From NCBI GenBank assembly GCA_026874595.1, contig CM049310.1, positions 2,604,001 through 2,668,000 of the forward strand: 64,000 bases of DNA, given 5' to 3'. Source of the stretch: Sipunculus nudus. Lineage: Eukaryota > Annelida > Sipuncula > Golfingiida > Sipunculidae. Below, in pieces: positions 24,122 to 36,407 of the stretch; within the stretch, counting starts at the first letter, position 1, and each line of letters opens with the position of its first letter. The position numbers and the translations under genes were made by a program. The notes beneath the pieces are model-generated. The model worked only from the letters and a program-made list of their open reading frames with translations, searched no databases and was not told where the DNA came from.

Positions 24122-25508
24122 GTTTTTAGCTCAGCTGACTGAAAGTCATCTGAGCTATAGCGATCACTCTCTGTCCGTCTGTCAGTCGGACTGAGTCTGT
24201 TAACCAGGCCCAAATCGTAACCACTGGACCTAGAACCTTGTAACTTGGCATTCTGAGAGGTCCATGAAAAATCTCCTTATAAACCAGAAATTAGGTCTCG
24301 GTTTAATACCCATATCCTTCGAGCTATGGGGCCCCAAAATACCCTCCCAGAAAAGTCAAAAATTTCATACAAAAACTTCAATATCTCATTAACTACTTGA
24401 CTGATGGTCATGATTTTTGACATACATATTGATCATGAGATGTTCCATCCTTTCTTCTGCAGACTGGTCGCGCCACCTGTATTTTTAGATTTTTTACGAT
24501 TTTTTTCTCTATTTTTGAGACCTTTAAAAATGTAAACATCTGTTAACAAGGCACAAATCGTAACCGTTGGACCTAGAACCTTGTAACTTGGCATTCTGAG
24601 AGGTCCATGAAAAATCTCCTTGGAAACCAGAAATTAGGTCTCTGTTACCCATATCCTTTGAGCTATGGGGCCCTAAATTACCCCCCAGAAAAGTCCAAAA
24701 TTTCATACAAAAACTTCAATATCTCATTAACTACTTGACTGATGGTCATGATTTTTGGCATACATATTGATCATGAGATGTTTCATCCTTTCTTCTGCAG
24801 ACTGGTGGGGCCACCTGTATTTTTCAATTTTTACGAATTGTTTTCTCTATTTTTGAGACCTTTAAAAATGTGAACATCTGTTAACAGGGCACAAATCATA
24901 AAGACTGGACCTAGAATCTTTATTCTTGACACACTGAGAGGTCCGTGAAAAGTCTCCATGGAAACCTGAAATAAGGTCTCTGTTACCCATATCCTTTGAG
25001 CTGTGGGTGGCTCCCAATGACCCCCAAGAATAATGGAAAATTTGATAAAAACAAACTGCAACATCTCAATAACTACAACACTGATGGTCATGATTTTTGG
25101 CATACATATTGATAAAGAGGAATTCCATCAGTTCCTGCAGACTGGTGGCGCCACCTGTATTTTTTCAAATTTTCACAATTTTTTTTTTCTATATTTTTGA
25201 GACCTTTAAGGATGTAGTTATCTGTCAACAGGGTACAAATCATAATGACTGGACCTAGAATCTTCATTCTTGACACACAGGGAGACCCATGAAAAGTCTC
25301 CATGGAAACCTGAAATTAGGTCTCTGTTATCCATATCCTTTGAGCTATGGCACTCCAAATACAGCTCAGAATAATGGAAAATTTGATACAAAAGCTGAAG
25401 TGTCTGAACAACTAATGCAGAGATCACCATAATTGTTTGCATGGATATTGATCATGGAGTGTTTCATCAGTTTCTGTTGACTGGTGGCACCACCTGTATT
25501 TGTTCGGG
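24122..25508 (+). mobile_element. Family Z element, outer copy, left part
   Basis: Begins with TTTTTAGCTCAGCTGACTGA and the same hairpin and GTCCGTCTGTC tract as the copy at 18581. Four to five units of about 330 bp follow. At about 25508, inside a unit after CACCTGTATTTGTTCGG, the sequence is interrupted by a second Z start. The outer copy resumes at about 26733. Confidence 0.75.
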
Positions 25509-26732
25509 GTTTTTTAGCTCAGCTGACTTTCAGTCATGCTGAGCTATAGCGATCACTCTTTGTCTGTCGTCCGTCTGTCTGTCTGTCCGTCTGTCTGTTA
25601 ACTAGGCACAAATTGTAACCGCTGGACCTAGAACCTTGTAACTTGACATTCTGAGAGGTCGATGAAAAATCTCCTTGGAAACTAGAAATTAGGTCTGTTA
25701 TCCATATCCTTCGAGCTATCGCGCCCCAAAGTACCCCCCAGAATAGTCAAAAATTTCATACAAAAACTTCAATATCTCATTAACTACATCACTGATGGTC
25801 ATGATTTTTGGCATACATATTAATCATGAGATGTACCATCAGTTCCTGCAGACTGGTGGGGCCACCTGTATTTTTCGATTTTGTACGAATTTTTTTCTTT
25901 ATTTTTGAGACCTTAAAAATGTGAACATCTGTTAACAGGGCACAAATCGTATAGACTGGACCTAGAATCTTTATTCTTGACACAGTGAGAGACCTATGAA
26001 AAGTCTCCATGGAAACCAGAAATTAGGTCTCTGTTACCCATATCCTGTGAGCTATGGGGCCCCAAAGTACCCCCCAGAATAGTAAAATATTTCATACAAA
26101 AACTTCAATATCTCATTAACTACATCACTGATGGTCATGATTTTTGGCATACATATTGATCTTGAGATGTTACAACAGTTTCTGCAGACTGGTGGCGCCA
26201 CCTGTATTTTTCGATTTTTTACGAATTTTTTTCTCTAAATTTGAGACCTTTAATGATGCTGTCATCTGTTAACGTGGCACAAATTGTGAAAACTGGACCT
26301 AGAATCTTCATTATTGTGTTGCAAGGAGGCCCATGAAAAGCGTCTGTGGAAACCTGAAATTAGGTCTCTGTTACCCATATTCTTCAAGCTATAGGACTCG
26401 GAAGTATCCCTCAGAATAATGGAAAATTTGATACAAAAGCTGAAGTATCTGAACAACTAATGCAGAGATCACTATGATTCTTTGCATGGATATTGACCAT
26501 TAAGTGTTTTTATTAGTTTCTGTAGACTGGTGGAGCCACCTGAATTTTTTTAAAGTTTACACATTTTTTCTCTATTTTTGAGATATATAAATACAGACAC
26601 AATCTTGGCCTGTTGGTTAATCTGTTTGATGCTTCAGTTGAATGGGAATATACTACCATTCAGATGATAAAATTTCCTTTTGCGAATATCTTCCCAGTCA
26701 GCTGAGCATCATGACCCATGGGTCACTTCTTT
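25509..26732 (+). mobile_element. Family Z element, inner nested copy
   Basis: A short complete Z element: left hairpin (AGCTCAGCTGACTTTCAGTC), GTCCGTCTGTC tract, about three 330-bp units, the 170-bp conserved tail and the terminal GACCCATGGGTCACTT. It sits inside a unit of the outer Z element: the sequence before it (TGTATTTGTTCGG) and after it (ACGAATATTTTCTCTATTTT) are adjacent in the undisturbed unit near 19607-19650. This fixes the ends of the element to within the flanking T run. Confidence 0.78.
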
Positions 26733-28933
26733 ACGAATATTTTCTCTATTTTTGAGACCTTTAAAGATGTGAACATCTGTTAACGGGGCACAAATCATAA
26801 CAACTGGACCTAGAATCTTCATTCTTGACACACAGGGAGACCCATGAAAAGTCTCCATTGAAACCTGAAATAAGGTCTCTGTTACCCATATTCTTTGAGC
26901 TGTATGGCTCCAAAATACCCCCCAGAATAATAGAAAATTTGATACAAAAACTGCAGTATCTCAATAACTACAACACTGATGGTCATGATTTTCGGCATAC
27001 ATATTGATCATGAGCTGTTCAATCAGTTTCTGCAGATACTATGTTTTTGACAGGGTTCCTCCGCCGACGCCGTGTTCATTGCCAGAGAACTCCTCTGAGA
27101 CTAATGGACCGATTTTTCCGAAACTTACACCAATTATCAGGTCACATGTGAACTGGTGCCTAACCAATTAGCATTGACCTCTGACCTTTCCTCTCTGCCC
27201 AGCGTCCATTTGTGCGTCTGTTTCCACACATAAACCCTCATATCTTGGGAACCATTTGACCGATCAGGAAATAAAATTGATACAAATGTAGCCCTTGGAT
27301 AGCTTTATAAAATACACAAAAAATGGTGGCACCACCTGTAACCATGTTTGCACAGTGTCCATCAGCCTTGGGTTAAAATCACTCATATTTCTGCAGTGAA
27401 TTGACTAATTCACCTGAAATTCGGCATGCACAAACATCCTGGATAGCTTTCTTGATTTTATGACAGGTGGCGCCACCTACATTCACGTTTACGCTGATGA
27501 CATCCAAGCTCATATCTCGGGAACCATTTGACCGATCAGGAAATAAAATTTATACAAATGTAGCCCTTGGATAGCTTTATAACATACACAAAAAATGGTG
27601 GTGCCACCTGTAACCATGTTTGCACAGTGTCCATCTCTTCAACTGCCTTGGGTTAAAATCACTCATATCTCTGCAGTGAATTGACTAATTCACCTGAAAT
27701 TCAGCATGCGCATACATCCTGGATAGCTTTCTTGATTTTATGACAGGTGGTGCCACCTACATTCATGTTCACACTGATGACATCCAATCTTATATCTCAG
27801 GAACCATTTGACCGATTAGGCCAAAATTGTGCATGTGTTTAGACCTCACATAGGCCTTTATCATACACAAAACTGGAGGGGCCACCTGCAACCATTTTTG
27901 CACAGCGTCTGTCTGTTTGTCTGCTGTGGGATAATGTCACTCATATCTCGGCAGTGGTTTGACATATCTGCCTAAAATTTTGCAGTTTTATACATCCTGG
28001 ATAGCTTTCTTTATTTTATGACAGGTGGCGCCACCTACATTCTAGTTTACGCTGCAGACATCAAAGCTCATATCTTGGGAACCGTTTGAACGATTGGGCC
28101 AAAATTTTGCATGTGTATAGATCTCACATAGGTCTTTATCAAACACAAAACTGGAGGGGCCACCTGCAACCATTTTTGCACATTTTGCACAGCATCCGTC
28201 TGTTTGTCTACCGTGGCCTAAAATCACTCATTTCTCTGTAGTGGTTTGACATAACTGCCTAAAATTTTGCAGGTTTATACATCCTGGACAGCTTTCTTGA
28301 TTTTATGACAGGTGGCTCCACCTACATTCTGGTTAATGGTGCACACATCCAAGCTCATATCTCAGGAACTATTTGACTGATTTGGCCAAAATTGTGCATG
28401 TGTTTAGATCTCACATAGGTCTTTATCATACACAAAACTGGAGGGGCCACCTGCAACCATTTTTGCACAGCGTCTGTCTGTTTGTCTGCAGTGGGCTAAA
28501 ATCACTCATATACATGTAGTGGTTTGACTTTTCTGCCTAAAATTTCGCATATGTATACAATTTGGACAGCTTTCTGGATTTGTGGTGGGTGGCACAACCT
28601 ACATACACATTTAGGCTGTAGACATCCATGCTAATATGCAACATACCTCACTCTATTTCCCCTTGCCACTCAACCCATGCCTCACTTCACCCGTTCCACT
28701 CTGATTTTGGCGGATACACGTAGTCACTTGTGGGCTACACGTATTCTAGTTTTTAAAGTTTACACATTTTTTCTCTATTTTTGAGATATATAAATACAGA
28801 CTAAATCTTGGCCTGTTGGTTAATCTGTTTGATGCTTCAGTTGAATGGGTATATACTACCATTCTGATGATAAAATTTCCTTTTGCGAATCTCTTCCCAG
28901 TCAGCTGAGCGTCATGGCCCATGGGTCACTTGT
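26733..28933 (+). mobile_element. Family Z element, outer copy, right part
   Basis: Continues the interrupted 330-bp unit, then joins at about 27030-27100 to the second unit type of about 290 bp. This is repeated about five times to 28600, each unit with GGTGGCGCCACC-like palindromes and a TCTGTCTGTTTGTCTGC-like tract. The 170-bp tail ends with CAGCTGAGCGTCATGGCCCA and TGGGTCACTTGTT. No coding frame. Confidence 0.75.
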
Positions 28934-29578
28934 TATGGATCACCATGATTAGGTAAGTGGGGGAAAAGGTTATATCACATTGGGTTAGTGAACCAGCAGA
29001 ATGTTCAATTATAATAACAAAGTGAATATTTTTGTGTTCTCAACAATGACAGGATAAGAAATCATGGTTAAGTATAAGGCAATCACCATTTGGTATTTGT
29101 GGGTGAACTTAAGAAAAAAAAAGTGTGAAAAATGAAGAGGCTTAGGATGGGACATCACATCCTCCCCCCCCCCCCCCCCCATATCCATACATATACATAT
29201 TTGCATATTTTCACAAATAGACCAGGTATTTTTTAACTAAAGCCATATCAAAGATAAGGTAAATTACAGTATATAATCTGATGACGGAGGAAACTATTGT
29301 GCTTGTCATAATGGCACCAAACATTATGATTTTGGAATGTACTGAGAAAATTCAGGAAAGTAATACATTGTTTTTAAATATTTTAAATAATATTTATAGC
29401 TGTATGCTAATTTTACTAAGATAGTTGAGAATTATTATTTGGGCTGTAAATTATTTTCATACTTTGGATGATAAACCTCAAAATCCAAGCCCCCCCCCCC
29501 CCTTTACCCCCTCAAAGCTTCATCCATATAATTTAGTGCCAGAGTCTGTTTCTGTGAAACTCATAATTTTCTGTTTCT

Positions 29579-29609
<31 letters not shown>

Positions 29610-30243
29610 GTAATTTTGCCTCTCCTCGAGTAAACTTATGCCCATTGCAGACATTGTATTTCCTTTCTTTTGAAAAATAAACAATTATTTGAAAATTATG
29701 AATTTTCTCATTATTTTCAGATAAAATAGCACAAGCCTTTCCTTGATGTGGATAGGAAAGACTATACATTTGAGAGCAGAAATTTGACTCCTAAAGGTAC
29801 AAAGTCCATCACTACAAATGAGAGCAACAGAGCAGGACATACAAACTGGACATTTTACACTGAACAAAATTATCTTTATTCAGAGAAGCATTTGCAAGTC
29901 AGACGTCATCTATTTAACAGAAGCCAGCCTATCATAGGGAACAGCCTAACAAAGGGAGAGCATGAAGTTTCGACTTAATGTACAGAATCCATTTTATCAG
30001 GAGAAAATAATTTAAATGGTGGTGCATACAAATTTGTAAAAAGAAAATAAAATAAACATGGAACAGAAATTGATAAGAAAAGAAAATAAAAATGGAACAC
30101 AAATTTGAATATCTTTACTATACAGAAATCACTTTACCAAAAAAGAGACATAAACTGGCCTCTGGATCACCACATTAAAAATTACTTGTGATAAGTTTAA
30201 GGAAATGTGATATCTAAGTTATTATATGGTTTATATATTACAG
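28934..30243. other. Upstream region of the schlafen-like gene
   Basis: Contains poly-C runs (29165-29180, 29490-29502) and a short (TA)n. Possible acceptors at about 29720 (TTATTTTCAG) and 30243 (TATATTACAG) suggest that a 5' UTR exon of the downstream gene lies upstream. No protein-coding segment was recognised. Confidence 0.45.
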
Positions 30244-30257
30244 GGTAGTTCCACAGA

Positions 30258-30873
30258 ATGGAAGAAAATACAATTAATTTTTCAAATTCAGGTAACCAGC
30301 CTGATGAATTAACACTGTTTCTAGGAAACCTTACACCAGATATTCCTATTGGTTTACTGAAACAGAACATAGTAGAAATGTTCAGGAATTTAGGCCTGCC
30401 AATAGTCAAACAAGCAGTGAAAATTATCAATGGCAAATACTCTATGTTTGCCTTTGTGGCATTGAAACATTTAGGGGAAAGGGAATATTTCTTTAGCACA
30501 TGGGATTCGTTAACAGATGATGCATATCAGAGAATAATCCAGAATGTCGTTGAAAATGGCCGGGCGTTAAAAGTAGATATTAAGAGACCAAGGTATGTAC
30601 CTGCCCCACAGCAGAGCAAACAATCCAAGGACAGCCAGAACTACGGAATCAGAGCTGACGACAGACCGATTAACAGCACCTCACAGTTGAATGCTTTAAC
30701 TGGACCGTGGTATCTTTATGGACAAAATCTAGGTAATGAGACTCGCACCATGGAGTTTAAGGAAGCTCAGGGTGCTTACATCAGAATGCAGCTAAAGAAA
30801 GATGTCAGCCATTATGTTTGTGCCTTCCTCAATAGAGCAGGAGGGAAACTGATGCTGGGAGTTAACGATGAAG
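30258..30873 (+). CDS. SLFNL1: Schlafen-like protein, coding exon 1 of 4 (RRM and start of AlbA_2)
   Basis: Together the four exons (616, 153, 143 and 150 nt) encode 353 residues in consistent phases (1, 1, 0). Exon 1 follows a TATATTACAG acceptor at 30243, and the ATG at 30258 is the first in the exon. Residues 17-112 look like an RRM: RNP2-like LFLGNL at 20-25, a weak RNP1-like MFAFVALK at 63-70, and a final ALKVDIKRP strand. Residues 160-206 start the schlafen AlbA_2 domain (TRTMEFKEAQGAY, then VCAFLNRAGGKLMLGVNDEG). The AlbA_2 continuation in later exons, with YIRRDGSIQGPL, matches the SLFNL1 type rather than the helicase schlafens. Schlafens bind nucleic acids and some cleave RNA; activity here is not established. 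The donor is AAG/GTAAGA. Confidence 0.85.
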
Positions 30874-31646
30874 GTAAGACATTATTTTGGTAGCATCACT
30901 AGGTAAGGGCCCTGATCAGGATACTGGGTCAGGACCGAGTCTGTATACAAGGTCAACAAGTTTCTGCCACTGCCATAGTTTCTGTCCCCTTTTGATGGTC
31001 AAGATTCAGAAACAAAGTCAGTCATGTATTAATTGATGTAATTAATGTATAAAAGTGAAGGCAAGGATTCAGACAACAGGTCAGTCCTGTGTACCATGTA
31101 CAAGTAACTGTGAAGCAGCCTAACATGTACTGTTAACATGATGAAGAAACAATTAATGTTCATGTAACATTTATGGGAAGAAATCATTTGTTCAGTTTAA
31201 ACCTCAAATAAAACAGTGTTTATTTGTTATTTTTCATCATAAACAACATATCGAAGGGCCCTTAGCCTTCTCTGGAAATCAAGAAAAACCTGGAAAATTG
31301 GTGTCTCTTTTCCAGCCATTAAAAAGAAAATTTGAGAAAAATTTGTTGAAAAAAAACTGATCAGTTTGGTATAAACAGCCTATCCAATGGATGGTGGATT
31401 TTAATGTATAAATAGGCTAAAAATCTTCCTATAATTGTGAGAAAAGGAAAAGTTAGGGACTTTTTTTAATCAAACCCTGACATATTTGTTTACATTTACA
31501 AATAAAAAGAAAAAATCAGTATTAAATATATAAATTCTCAAAAATGTCTGTTTCAGAATCAGAAATACATGTATTTTCCAATGACTGCATGTTTTATGTG
31601 TATTGTTGACTTGACATGACTTAACCCCAGGATGTACCTTGAGCAT

Positions 31647-31790
31647 CAGCTGTCAACTGTAGTATTAATAAATCTGGTGTTGATTTGAAGATGTCCATTC
31701 TTTTATTAGTCATACAAGTTGTTTATGATAATATAATAATAAATTCACTATGTGTATACACTGAAGAAATAAATTTGCACCAGGCATGAT
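31647..31790 (+). repeat. Duplicated 144-bp block, upstream copy
   Basis: The block from CAGCTGTCAACTGTAGTATT to CACCAGGCATGAT is repeated without a difference that I can see at 34265-34408, inside the 36-bp array. Confidence 0.9.
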
Positions 31791-31874
31791 CAATGTTGGA
31801 AATAAAGAAAAATTTAGGCAACTGACAATCAATAATAGTGAATCATGACAAGTATATCTGCCTTCCTTGATGTA

Positions 31875-34768
31875 AGTATTTGCACATCATGATTATTGTG
31901 CCTTTGGCTATGTATTTTCACATCATGATTATCGTGCCTTTGGCTATGTATTTGCACATCATGATTATTGTGCCTTTGGCTATGTATTTTCACATCATGA
32001 TTATTGTGCCTTTGGTTATGTATTTGCACATCATGATTAGTGTGCCTTTGGCTATGTATTTTCACATCATGATTATTGTGCTTTTGGCTATGTATTTGTA
32101 CATCATGATTATTGTGCCTTTGGTTATGTATTTGTACATCATGATTAGTGTGCCTTTGGCTATGTATTTTCACATCTTGATTATTGTGCCTTTGGCTATG
32201 TATTTGCACATCATGATTATTGTGCCTTTGGCTATGTATTTGCACATGATTATTGTGCCTTTGGCTATGTATTTGCACATCATGATTATTGTGCCTTTGG
32301 CTATGTATTTGTACATCATGATTATTGTGCCTTTGGCTATGTATTTGTACATCATGATTATTGTGCCTTTGGCTATGTATTTTCACATCATGATTATTGT
32401 GCCTTTGGCTATGTATTTTCACATCATGATTATTGTGCTTTTGCCTATATATTTGCACATCATGATTATTCTGCCTTTGGCTATGTATTTGCACATCATG
32501 GTTATTGTGCCTTTGGCTATGTATTTGCATGTACATCATGATTATTGTGCCTTTGGCTATGTATTTGCATATACATTATGATTAGCGTGCCTTTGGCTAT
32601 GTATTTTCACATCATGATTATTGTGCCTTTGGCTATGTATTTTCACATCATGATTATTGTGCCTTTGGCTATGTATTTTCACATTATGACTATTGTGCCT
32701 TTGGCTATGTTTTTTCACATCATGATTATTGTGCCTTTGGTTATGTATTTTCACATCATAATTATTGTGCCTTTGGCAGTGTATTTTCACATTATGATTA
32801 TTGTGCCTTTGGCTATGTATTTTCACATCATGATTATTGTGCCTTTGGTTATGTATTTGCACATCATGATTATTGTGCCTTTGGCTATGTTTTTTCACAT
32901 CATGGTTATTGTGCCTTTGGTTATGTATTTGCACATCATGATTATTGTGCCTTTGGTTATGTATTTGCACATCATGATTATTGTGCCTTTGGCTATGTAT
33001 TTGCACATCATGATTATTGTGCCTTTGGCTATGTTTTTGCACATCATGATTTTTGTGCCTTTGGCTATGTATTTGCACATCATGATTATTGTGCCTTTGG
33101 TTATGTATTTTCACATCATAATTATTGTGCCTTTGGCAGTGTATTTTCACATTATGATTATTGTGCCTTTGGCTATGTATTTGCACATCATGATTATTGT
33201 GCCTTTGGTTATGTATTTGCACATCATGATTATTGTGCCTTTGGCTATGTTTTTTCACATCATGGTTATTGTGCTTTTGGTTATGTATTTGCACATCATG
33301 ATTATTTTGCCTTTGGTTATGTATTTGCACATCATGATTATTGTGCCTTTGGCTATGTATTTGCACATCATGATTATTGTGCCTTTGGCTATGTTTTTGC
33401 ACATCATGATTTTTGTGCCTTTGGCTATGTATTTGCACATCATGATTATTGTGCCTTTGGCTATGTATTTGAACATCATGGTTATTGTGCCTTTGGCTAT
33501 GTATTTTCACATCATGATTATTGTGCCTTTGGCTATGTATTTGCATGTACATTATGATAAGAGTGCCTTTGGCTATGTATTTGCACATCATGATTACCGT
33601 GTCTTTGGTTATGTATTTGCACATCATGATTATTGGGCCTTTGACTATGTATTTTCACATTATGATTAGTGTGCCTTTGGCTATGTATTTGCATCTACAT
33701 CATGATTATTGTGCCTTTGGCTATGTATTTGTACATCATGATTATTGTGCCTTTGGCAGTGTATTTTCACATCATGATTATAGTGCCTTTGGCTATGTAT
33801 TTGCACATCATGATTATTGTGCCTTTGGCTATGTATTTTCACATTATGATTATAGTGCCTTTGGCTATGTATTTTCACATCATGATTTATGTGCCTTTGG
33901 TTATGTATTTTCACATCATGATTAGTGTGCCTTTGGTTATGTATTTGCACATCATGATTATTGTGTCTTTGGCTATGTATTTGCACATCATGATTATTGT
34001 GCCTTTGGCTATGTATATTCACATTATGATTATAGTGCCTTTGGCTATGTATTTTCACATCATGATTATAGTGCCTTTGGCTATGTATTTACACTTCATG
34101 ATTATTGTGCCTTTGGCTATGTATTTGCACATCATGGTTTATGTGCCTTTGGCTATGTATTTGCATGTACATCATGATTATTTTGCCTTTGGCTATGTAT
34201 TTGCATGTACATCATGATTAGTGTGCCTTTGGCTATTTATTTTTACTTTGGTTATTGTGCCTTTCAGCTGTCAACTGTAGTATTAATAAATCTGGTGTTG
34301 ATTTGAAGATGTCCATTCTTTTATTAGTCATACAAGTTGTTTATGATAATATAATAATAAATTCACTATGTGTATACACTGAAGAAATAAATTTGCACCA
34401 GGCATGATTATAGTGCCTTTGGCTATGTATTTACACATCATGATTATTGTGCCTTTGGCTATGTATTTGCACATCATGGTTTATGTGCCTTTGGCTATGT
34501 ATTTGCATGTACATCATGATTATTTTGCCTTTGGCTATGTATTTGCATGTACATCATGATTAGTGTGCCTTTGGCTATTTATTTTTACATCATGATTATT
34601 GTGCCTTTGGCTATGTATTTGCATGTTCATCATGATTATTGTGCCTTTGGCTATGTTTTTTCACATCATGATTATTGTGCCTTTGGCTATGTATTTGCAC
34701 ATCATGATTATTGTGCCTTTTGGCTATGTTTTTGCATGTACATCATGATTAGTGTGCCTTTGGCTATG
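31875..34768 (+). repeat. 36-bp minisatellite in intron 1 of the schlafen-like gene
   Basis: About 75 units with a consensus such as CATCATGATTATTGTGCCTT plus TGGCTATGTATTTGCA. Units vary at TTTTCA/TTTGCA, GGCTATG/GGTTATG and some carry an extra GCATGTA. Because 36 is divisible by three, several frames stay open over hundreds of codons. A 360-bp higher-order period is visible: the rare variant GGCAGTGTATTTTCACATTA occurs at about 32773 and 33133. A 144-bp non-repeat block interrupts the array at 34265. Confidence 0.95.
34265..34408 (+). repeat. Duplicated 144-bp block, copy inside the minisatellite
   Basis: Identical by eye to 31647-31790. The minisatellite units just before it (34064-34247) and after it (34404-34590) are also near copies of each other, so a larger segment was copied. 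Confidence 0.9.
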
Positions 34769-34992
34769 CAGTCTTGTTACACTTGGATTGTATATAATTT
34801 ACACAGAACCAAAACAATATGTAACACCAGGTGGTGAAAACCCGGACTTAGCATACAAGGCAAGCAGGGATGGTTTTATCAAGAAACTTTTGTAACTTTT
34901 GTATTCTGCCAAAATGAAGTGATAGGGAAAGATACTTACTAGTAATCTCTTGCCAACTTCAATATTTATGTTTTGTCATAATTGATTTGTAG

Positions 34993-35145
34993 GACAGGTG
35001 GTTGGACTGACACTAAACCACAAGGAGGAGGACCAACTTCGTCTGGATATAGACACAGTAATAAAAGGTTTCCAGCCACCTGTACTCCCTGACATGTATA
35101 CTGTCAGTGTTATACCTGTACTAACACAGCAGGGGGCACCTACAG
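34993..35145 (+). CDS. SLFNL1: Schlafen-like protein, coding exon 2 of 4 (AlbA_2)
   Basis: Acceptor GATTTGTAG at 34992 and donor ACAG/GTCAGA at 35146. Encodes residues 206-256 of the AlbA_2 domain, including QVVGLTLNHKEEDQLRLDID and FQPPVLPDMYTVSVIPVL. The split Gly codon at the exon 1/2 junction and the one at the 2/3 junction both restore glycine. The intron before it is 4.1 kb and holds the 36-bp array. Confidence 0.85.
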
Positions 35146-35570
35146 GTCAGATATGTCTTATTATAATATTTTATAACATAGTTATAATAAATAAAGATTT
35201 ACAGCATGACAGGTTTTGGGCAGAGTGATCGTTGGACCACAAGCTCAGTCAATACTGGTACCTTATATGTATTACAGTAGAGTAGTGTCGTTTATCTGAA
35301 CATCGTTAATCAAAAAGAATTTTTATCCCAAATTGAAAACTGAGAACCAACAAATTTTGTTGTTTATCTGAAATCTGAATATGTTAAATATATTTTAAAA
35401 GTTGGTATTAGAGAAAGTTTGATTTCAAGCAAATGTACAGAGATTAAAGAAGTTGCTTTTGCAAAATTGTTTATCTTAACAATTGTTTATCCGAAGCACA
35501 AGGTTTTTGGATAAAATGACGCTCAGCTGTAATCACTCATAAAACTACTTTCAAAACTAGTTAAGCATGG

Positions 35571-35578
35571 CCAGTACC
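35571..35578. repeat. Target-site duplication, left (CCAGTACC)
   Basis: An 8-bp direct repeat that recurs at 36408-36415, at the other border of the MITE. Eight bases is the duplication length typical of hAT transposons. Confidence 0.75.
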
Positions 35579-36407
35579 TAGTGGTGGGCCGATTATAGAG
35601 TTTTATCGAAAGTCAGTCGGTTTGCTGTCACTTTCAAGCGCTCGATTACCAAAGGCAACTATCGATTACATCATAATAATGATTGTTTTCTTTCCAGAAT
35701 GTTATAGGCAAATATTTTTCTTCCATTTTAAACACATTCCGCGCTTCATATAATGAGTCTGTATTCTCAAATAACTTCCGTATGTAACTGAGTATGACAC
35801 GGTAGATGCGAGAACGGAGGACTTGTAAAACTTATTATCTGTGAACTCGCAGTTAGCTGCAAAATTAGTGAGGAGTTTTCATACGAGATGTACATTGCAA
35901 AATATGCACAGGATTGCGTTAAAATACTCCATAAATTCTCCAGGTCTTTGCCAGTTTTGCGAGATTCTCATAGAAATAATCTATGCCAGGTGGCGCTGTT
36001 TATGTTGTTCTTAAAAATTCTTTGTTGGGGCTAGACCGGCCAGTCAATTTTTTTATTTTGGCTTTTTTTTTAACTAGTCTGCAATTTTTTTTTGGTATGA
36101 AATGCCTCAGGCGCACCTGGGCTCGAAAAATCTTCCTTCATGTGCTAGAAAAACAGCCCCTCTAAAGGGCCTAATATTCTTAGATGCTCTTAATACCCTT
36201 GATTAATTTATTACCCGACGTTGCTGATCGTTTAATTTGGTCCTAAGAGGAGATTACCTGCCGGGGAAACGCAGGTACAGTTTCACAGATAATTTCATAT
36301 TTCTTTGATAATTGCATATATTTGTCGGAACCGATTAATAATCGATCATCAATCGGTTTGCTAAAACCGATGATCGATTATGAAAAAGGAACCGACTCCC
36401 ACCACCA
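35579..36407. mobile_element. hAT-like non-autonomous element (MITE), 829 bp
   Basis: Ends are TAGTGGTGGG and, in inverse, TGGTGGTGGG (9 of 10 match), flanked by the perfect 8-bp duplication CCAGTACC. Subterminal regions on both sides contain repeated ATCGATTA/CCGATTA-like motifs and a GTCGGTT block in opposite orientation. There is no transposase frame. It is inserted in intron 2 of the schlafen-like gene and does not touch splice sites. Family assignment rests on duplication length and terminal sequence only. Confidence 0.75.

Noticed and set aside
18585-27007. Many minus-strand frames of 60-90 codons with SSKDMGNRDLISGF-like text
   Set aside because: They recur because the Z units recur; each is interrupted, lacks start consistency and differs by indels, so they are repeat artefacts.
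31829-34217. Open frames of 182-374 codons on both strands
   Set aside because: They are products of the 36-bp unit being 12 codons long without stops; no start context, splice signals or non-repeat sequence supports a gene.
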